Part shown: positions 59,601-64,000 of the stretch, piece after piece
How positions within the stretch are numbered: position 1 is the stretch's first letter
Layout: every line of letters begins with the position of its first letter
Source: Streptomyces sp. HNM0575
GTDB lineage: Bacteria; Actinomycetota; Actinomycetes; Streptomycetales; Streptomycetaceae
Reading direction: 5' to 3'
Assembly (NCBI RefSeq): GCF_012726265.1
Contig: NZ_JAASAG010000015.1
Coordinates: forward strand, 52,469 to 116,468
DNA: 64,000 bases
Translations under genes and position numbers: made by a program
The notes under the pieces: model-generated
Told to the model about the DNA's origin: nothing
Seen by the model: only the letters and a program-made list of their open reading frames with translations
Databases searched by the model: none

Positions 59601-60391
59601 GCAGCTCCGCAGGGCCCGCCGCGAGCGGTTCCGGTCCCTGCGCAGGCACCGGCTCCGGCGCGGGCGGTTCCGGCCCGGCCCCCCGCCGCCTGCTGGTGGT
59701 CGGCGCCCACAGCGCCGACTTCGTGTGGCGCTCCGCCGGCACGGTCGCCGCCCACACCGCCGCCGGCGGCGAAGCCCTCGTCGTCGCCCTGTCCTACGGC
59801 GAGCGCGGCGAGTCCGGAGTGCTGTGGAAGCAGGAGGGCCAGACCGAGGAGAACGTCAAGCGGATACGCCACGAGGAGGCGGCCAAGGCCGCGTCCGCCG
59901 TCGGCGCCGCCTTCCGCGCCTTCGACCTCGGCGACTACCCGCTGCGGGTCTCCCAGGAATCGGTCGACAGGCTGGCCGAGTTGATGCGCGACTTCGCACC
60001 GCACGTGGTGCTGACCCACCCCGAGAAGGACCCGTTCAACCCCGACCATCCCGTCGCGCACGAGGCGGTCGCCCGCGCCCGGCTGCTCACCTCGGGCGCC
60101 GGAGTGGCCAGCGGCTTCCGTACGGCGCCGCCCTCGGAGTTCCTGGCCTTCGAGCCGCACCAGCCCGAGCTGTGCGGTTTCACACCGACCGTCTATGTGG
60201 ACATCACGCCGGTCTTCGACCGTAAGGTCGAGGCCATGAGCTGCATGGCTGCTCAGCAGTATCTTCAGGAGTACTACGCACAGCGCGCCGACCAGCGCGG
60301 CAACCACGCGCGCAAGGTCACGGGCGACGAGAACATCCGGCAGGCGGAGGCCTTCCACCGGCTGCTGCCCAACGTCGTGGGGGCGCTGTGA
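59597..60391 (+). CDS. PIG-L-fold 4-oxalomesaconate hydratase-like protein (GalB type)
   Basis: 264 residues. In place of the deacetylase motif AHPDDE it has AHSADF (37-42), so a zinc-binding His38/Asp41 remains while the usual catalytic Asp is Ala40. Together with LSYGERGES, VVLTHPEKDPFNPDHPVAHEAVARAR and AFEPHQPELCGF it matches GalB, the hydratase that turns 4-oxalomesaconate into 4-carboxy-4-hydroxy-2-oxoadipate in gallate and protocatechuate 4,5-cleavage pathways, rather than MshB-like deacetylases. The next gene is the expected aldolase. The N terminus (3-27) is a Gly/Ser/Ala repeat. Confidence 0.85.
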   Translation: MSSSAGPAASGSGPCAGTGSGAGGSGPAPRRLLVVGAHSADFVWRSAGTVAAHTAAGGEALVVALSYGERGESGVLWKQEGQTEENVKRIRHEEAAKAASAVGAAFRAFDLGDYPLRVSQESVDRLAELMRDFAPHVVLTHPEKDPFNPDHPVAHEAVARARLLTSGAGVASGFRTAPPSEFLAFEPHQPELCGFTPTVYVDITPVFDRKVEAMSCMAAQQYLQEYYAQRADQRGNHARKVTGDENIRQAEAFHRLLPNVVGAL

Positions 60392-61065
60392 ACACCGCGG
60401 CGACCCCGGATCGTTCGGCACCGGCGGCCGCGGCCCTCGAAGAGCTCGCCGCCGCCGGCGTGGCCACCGTCTACGAGGCCTACGGCCGCCGCGGTCTGCT
60501 CGACGCGGAGTGGATACCCCTCCAGCCCGGCCTCCGCGCCGCCGGACCCGCCCGTACCGCCCGCTGCGGCCAGGGCGACAACCGCGCCGTGCACGAGGCG
60601 ATGACGCGTCTGCGGCCCGGCGAGGTGCTCGTGCTGACCATGCCGGAGCCCGAGCCCGTGGCCCTCTTCGGCGACCTGCTCGCCACCCAGGCCGCGGCCT
60701 GCGGCGCGGCGGCGGTGCTCGTCGACGCCGCGGTGCGTGACAGCGCGGAGCTGGCCCGCCTGGACTACGGGGTGTGGACGCGCTGGCGCCGGGCCCGCGG
60801 CGCCACGAAGGACGAACGCGGCAGCGTGGACGTCCCGGTCGAGGTGGGCGGCACGACCGTGGCGCCCGGCGATGTGGTCGTGCTCGACGACGACGGAGTC
60901 ACGGCGGTCGCCGCCGGCGACGTCGAAGCGGCGGTCCAGTCCGTACGGCAGCGCATCGCGAAGGAGGACGGCCTGCGGGCACGCTGGGCGGCCGGCGAGT
61001 TCAGCTACGACGCCTACGGCATGCGCGAGGCCGACGAGAACCCGGAATCAGGGGTGGGGACATGA
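60388..61065 (+). CDS. RraA-fold 4-carboxy-4-hydroxy-2-oxoadipate/HMG aldolase
   Basis: 225 residues. GQGDNRAVHEAMTRLRPGEVLVL and the motif D-x20-R-D (Asp in GDLLATQ, Arg-Asp in AAVRDSAEL, spacing exactly 20) define the class II pyruvate aldolases of the RraA fold, separating them from RNase E inhibitor RraA, which lacks this function. It would cleave the hydratase product into pyruvate and oxaloacetate. GTG 60388 overlaps the hydratase stop; its own stop overlaps the ABC ATPase start. Confidence 0.9.
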   Translation: MNTAATPDRSAPAAAALEELAAAGVATVYEAYGRRGLLDAEWIPLQPGLRAAGPARTARCGQGDNRAVHEAMTRLRPGEVLVLTMPEPEPVALFGDLLATQAAACGAAAVLVDAAVRDSAELARLDYGVWTRWRRARGATKDERGSVDVPVEVGGTTVAPGDVVVLDDDGVTAVAAGDVEAAVQSVRQRIAKEDGLRARWAAGEFSYDAYGMREADENPESGVGT

Positions 61066-61826
61066 CCGCCGTGCTCAGCGCCGAGCGGCTGACCAAGCAG
61101 TTCACCAAGGACGACAGCGCCATCGTCGCCCTGCGCGACTTCGCCCTGAGCGTCGAGGAGGGCAGCTTCCTGACCGTCCTCGGACGCAGCGGCTGCGGCA
61201 AGTCCACGATGCTCAACCTCCTCGCCGGGCTCACCGAACCCACCGAGGGCGTCGTCTCCCACCGGGGCAGGCAGCTCACCGGGCCGGACATCGACATCGG
61301 CTACCTCACCCAGTCCGACACGCTCATGCCGTGGCGCGACGTGCGGCGCAACGTCGAGATGCCGCTGGAGATCCGGGGCGTACGTGCGCGGGACCGCCGC
61401 AGGACCGCTGCCGGGCTGCTGCGCCGGGTCGGCCTCGAAGGCTTCGAGAAGCACTATCCCCGCGAACTCTCCGGCGGCATGCGCCGCCGCGCCTCCCTGG
61501 CCCGCATGCTCGCGGGCACCCCCCGCACCCTGCTGATGGACGAGCCGTTCGGCGCCCTCGACGCACAGCTGCGCACCGAACTCCAGGAGGAGCTGCTGCG
61601 GTTGTGGCAGGGCAGCGGCCAGACCGTCGTGTTCGTCACCCACGACATCGAAGAGGCACTGCTGCTCGGCGACCGGATCGTCGTGCTCGGCGGGCTCGGC
61701 CGCATCGTGGCCGACGAGCGGATCACCCTGCCGCGGCCGCGGCACGTGGACTCGCTCCGGGTGGACCCGGAGTTCGTACGACTGCACACCGCGATGTCCG
61801 CGGCGCTGAAGGAGGGCTCGTCATGA
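61062..61826 (+). CDS. ABC transporter ATP-binding protein (nitrate/sulfonate/taurine type)
   Basis: 254 residues. Walker A GRSGCGKST, a Q-loop in YLTQSDTLMPWRD, signature LSGGMRRRASLARML, Walker B TLLMDEPFGALD and switch His in VTHDIEEA are intact. The TauB/SsuB-type family serves uptake of small organic anions. Starts by ATGA overlap with the aldolase and overlaps the permease. Confidence 0.95.
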   Translation: MTAVLSAERLTKQFTKDDSAIVALRDFALSVEEGSFLTVLGRSGCGKSTMLNLLAGLTEPTEGVVSHRGRQLTGPDIDIGYLTQSDTLMPWRDVRRNVEMPLEIRGVRARDRRRTAAGLLRRVGLEGFEKHYPRELSGGMRRRASLARMLAGTPRTLLMDEPFGALDAQLRTELQEELLRLWQGSGQTVVFVTHDIEEALLLGDRIVVLGGLGRIVADERITLPRPRHVDSLRVDPEFVRLHTAMSAALKEGSS

Positions 61827-62731
61827 CCGAGCAGACCGTGAAGCCGTCGCGGGGACGGAAGCGGAAGCCGTCCCCGGCGGGCGACGGCACGGGCATGCCC
61901 GGCGAGCCGTCCGGCACGGCGGGCCCGGTGCGCATAGCACTGCGGCGCACCTGGAAGGAGCGGCACGGCCGCACCATGACCGTATGGGGCCTGCGGACGC
62001 TCCTGATAGTCGTGCTGCTCGCCACCTGGGAGGTCACCGGCGGCACCCTCTTCGACATCACCTTCACCAGCAAGCCGAGCGCCATCTTCCTGCGCCTCGG
62101 CGAGTGGTGGGCCGACGGCACCCTCTGGACGCACAGCTGGGTGACCATCCAGGAGATCGTCTACGGATTCCTGCTCGGCGCGCTGGCCGGTGCGATCGCC
62201 GGATTCGTCCTGGCCTCGGCCCAGTTGGCGTACCGCGTGCTGGATCCTTTCATCATGGCGCTGTACTCGATCCCGAAGGTCGCGCTGGCGCCGCTGTTCA
62301 TCGTCTGGTTCGGCATCGGGATGCACATGAAGGTGCTGCTCGCCGCCGCCACCGTCTTCTTCCTCGTCTTCCTCAACACCGCCGCCGGCGTAAGGGAAGT
62401 GGACCGCGGACTCATCGACGCCGTGCGGCTGATGGGCGGCTCCCGGCGGGACATCGCCCGCAAGGTCGTGCTGCCCTCCTCGATGACGGGGGTGCTCACC
62501 GGGCTCAAGGTCGCCGTACCGTACGCGCTCATCGGTGCGGTCATCGGTGAGCTGGTCGCCTCCAACAAGGGGCTCGGCTATCTGATCAACGACGCGGCGG
62601 CGCAGTTCGACACCGCCGGCGTCTTCGCGACGCTCGTCGTACTGAGCGTGATCGCAGGCCTCCTGAACGTCTGCGTCGGCCTCATCGGCCGCCGCGTCAA
62701 CCGCTGGAAACCCGTTGAGTCACAGGGCTGA
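61823..62731 (+). CDS. ABC transporter permease (BPD_transp_1, nitrate/sulfonate type)
   Basis: 302 residues with a basic leader (1-50) and six membrane segments. The EAA loop GVREVDRGLIDAVRLMGGSRRDIARKVVLPSS contacts the ATPase; IPKVALAPLFIVWFGIGMHMKV is typical of the SsuC/TauC group. Follows the ATPase by a 4-bp overlap. Confidence 0.94.
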   Translation: MTEQTVKPSRGRKRKPSPAGDGTGMPGEPSGTAGPVRIALRRTWKERHGRTMTVWGLRTLLIVVLLATWEVTGGTLFDITFTSKPSAIFLRLGEWWADGTLWTHSWVTIQEIVYGFLLGALAGAIAGFVLASAQLAYRVLDPFIMALYSIPKVALAPLFIVWFGIGMHMKVLLAAATVFFLVFLNTAAGVREVDRGLIDAVRLMGGSRRDIARKVVLPSSMTGVLTGLKVAVPYALIGAVIGELVASNKGLGYLINDAAAQFDTAGVFATLVVLSVIAGLLNVCVGLIGRRVNRWKPVESQG

Positions 62732-62833
62732 TACCCTCCCGTCCGCCGTTCCCGATCTTCGTGCCCCGTCCCACTGCTGACCTCACGTACGCGGCGGACG
62801 GAGTTGGCGAACATGCACATTGGAGCTTGAACC

Positions 62834-63862
62834 ATGAGCAAGCACATCGAGCGCAGGACTCTGCTTAAGTCGTTCGCTGCGACGCCCGTACTTCTCTCGC
62901 CGCTGGCCGCCGGGTGCGCGAAGCACGGTTCCAGCACCTCGGCCGGCACCCTGAACATCGGCCAGATCAGCGACTCCGTCGCCTTCTTCCCGCTCTTCGT
63001 CGCCGAGGAGAAGGGCTACTTCAAGGACGAGGGCATCAAGCTCGGCGAACGTCCGCGCCTGGGCACCGGGGCGAAGGTGGCCGCCGCGCTGAAGTCCGGG
63101 TCCATCGACCTCGGGGCGGGCGTGCTGACGGACGCCTTCAACCTCGCGGAGTCCGCCGGGTCCGGTGGGACCCGCGTCCTCTCCAGCCTCGTCACCGAGT
63201 ACTACGTCGACATCGTCGTGGGCAAGTCCCTGAAGTCCGCCCCCGGGGACACGGCGAGCCTCGAATCGCGCACCAAGGCTCTGGTGGGCAGGAAGATCGG
63301 CATCACCGGGCCGGGCAGCGGCACCGAGGCCCTGGTGACGTACCTCTTCGACCGCATCGGGAAGAACGCGAAGACCGACGCGACGCTCGTCAACCTCGGC
63401 AGCGCCGCCACCTCGGCGCTCGGCGCGCTCAAGTCGGGCCGTGTCGACGCGCTTTCCTTCTTCCAGCCGATCGGGCAGCAGGCGGAGGCCGACCGCTCGG
63501 GCCGCATACTCATATCCCCCGCGCGCGGCGATGTGGCCGACATGATGGGCGCGTTGCACGGCGTCGTCTTCTCCACGCAGAAGCTGCTGACGAAGAAGAA
63601 GGACGAGTCCCACGGATTCCAGAACGCGATCAAGCGCGCGCAGCAGGACGTGCAGGGCGACCCGGACAAGGTGCGGGAGATGCTCCAGAAGTATCTGAAG
63701 GGCACCGACGAGAAGGCCCTCAACGCGCTGGTGCCGATACTGCGCAGGGAGATGCCGCAGTCGCCGGCGGTCGAGAAGCGGCCGTACGACACGGCGCGGC
63801 GCTTCCACCTGGAGAGCAAGCTGGTGGACAAGGCGCCGAAGTTCTCGGAGATCAAGGCGTAG
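62834..63862 (+). CDS. ABC transporter substrate-binding lipoprotein (NMT1/SsuA type)
   Basis: 342 residues. Twin-arginine-like leader (IERRTLLKSFAATPVLLSP) with lipobox LAAG-Cys28, then a type II periplasmic-binding fold: LNIGQISDSVAFFPLFVAEEKGYFKDEGI, AALKSGSIDLGAG, GRKIGITGPGSGTEALVTYLF. Such proteins capture organic anions (sulfonates, pyrimidine precursors, phthalates). GGAG at 7 bp before ATG 62834; the 102-bp gap after the permease is the only break in the operon. Confidence 0.94.
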   Translation: MSKHIERRTLLKSFAATPVLLSPLAAGCAKHGSSTSAGTLNIGQISDSVAFFPLFVAEEKGYFKDEGIKLGERPRLGTGAKVAAALKSGSIDLGAGVLTDAFNLAESAGSGGTRVLSSLVTEYYVDIVVGKSLKSAPGDTASLESRTKALVGRKIGITGPGSGTEALVTYLFDRIGKNAKTDATLVNLGSAATSALGALKSGRVDALSFFQPIGQQAEADRSGRILISPARGDVADMMGALHGVVFSTQKLLTKKKDESHGFQNAIKRAQQDVQGDPDKVREMLQKYLKGTDEKALNALVPILRREMPQSPAVEKRPYDTARRFHLESKLVDKAPKFSEIKA

Positions 63863-63902
63863 GGAGCGGGCCCGGTCCGGGGGGGTGTCCCTATGGGTTT
63901 CG

Positions 63903-64000
63903 TCAACCCGTGGGGGCGGGCTTGGGGTCGTAGAAGGTGCCGTCGCGGAGCATCGCGAAGAGCACGTCGGCTCGTCGTCTCGCGAGGCAGAGAAGGGCTT
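63903..64000 (-). mobile_element. C-terminal end of an IS110-family transposase (cut by window edge)
   Basis: Minus-strand reading ends CLARRRADVLFAMLRDGTFYDPKP and a few residues more, then TGA at 63905-63903. This is the usual C terminus of IS110/IS116/IS902 transposases in Streptomyces. The element extends beyond the window; its end lies in the 40 bp after the substrate-binding protein stop. Confidence 0.85.

Noticed and set aside
59597..60391. MshB-like or GlcNAc-PI de-N-acetylase
   Set aside because: The AHPDDE motif is changed to AHSADF with loss of the catalytic Asp, and the remaining blocks and the adjacent aldolase fit the GalB hydratase group better.
60388..61065. RNase E inhibitor RraA
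   Set aside because: The D-x20-R-D aldolase motif and the catabolic operon context point to an aldolase.

Overview
The window is high-GC, gene-dense DNA with codon choice strongly biased to G/C in third positions, GTG/TTG starts and many 4-bp stop/start overlaps. The gene content (sepF, a MarP-type protease, the dnaE2 plus inactive Y-polymerase pair, an LAXTG sortase-anchored AA10 oxygenase, alpha-lytic-type protease, DUF574 methyltransferase, type ISP C-terminal protein) points to a Streptomyces or a close relative. I see no rRNA, tRNA or CRISPR array. One insertion-sequence end enters at the right edge.

Layout. 0-7 kb: PAP2 phosphatase (cut by the left edge), 14-TM MFS pump with an unusual tail, a 14-copy heptamer repeat, sepF, a secreted serine protease, asd. 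7.5-12.5 kb: SOS mutagenesis pair dnaE2 + imuB-like gene behind a perfect LexA box. 12.5-25 kb: PPOX enzyme, TrmH-type RNA methyltransferase, secreted lipase, decayed PPOX gene, wall-anchored copper oxygenase with a His/Met-rich linker, AMIN-like secreted protein, DODA dioxygenase, MarP protease, YtrA-type GntR regulator, NADAR protein, DUF5925 AAA ATPase, type ISP C-terminal protein. 25-28 kb: DUF1989 protein, and homogentisate dioxygenase hmgA followed directly by its probable GntR regulator. 28-32.6 kb: molybdopterin oxidoreductase translationally coupled to an MFS transporter.

32.6-46.2 kb is a lipid/aldehyde metabolism region rich in TetR regulators: aldehyde and alcohol dehydrogenases, NTF2-like + SDR genes, a MaoC hydratase, and an SDR + acyl-CoA ligase + TetR + quinone oxidoreductase series. 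Several palindromic operators lie directly in front of these genes and fall into three sequence families. 46.2-49.3 kb looks compositionally different (lower GC) and carries a VanJ-like membrane phosphatase, a small S1-domain protein bracketed by two identical terminator hairpins, and a zinc-ribbon methyltransferase. 50.2-54.9 kb holds a kinase-like/acyl-CoA dehydrogenase pair that resembles the separated halves of ACAD10/ACAD11 (LvaA/LvaC), gluconokinase with two DUF202 membrane proteins, and a NUDIX hydrolase.

55-64 kb ends the window with an FAD dehydrogenase and then the most interesting unit: a GntR-FCD regulator, a divergent 6PGDH-like dehydrogenase, and a tightly overlapped operon of a DUF6282 amidohydrolase-like protein, a GalB-type (PIG-L fold) oxalomesaconate hydratase, an RraA-fold aldolase with the diagnostic D-x20-R-D motif, and a three-part ABC importer. 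Two matching operators (ATTGTTnACAAT) sit in front of both transcription units. I infer uptake and breakdown of a carboxylated aromatic-derived acid or pyrone to pyruvate and oxaloacetate. An IS110-family transposase end follows the operon immediately.
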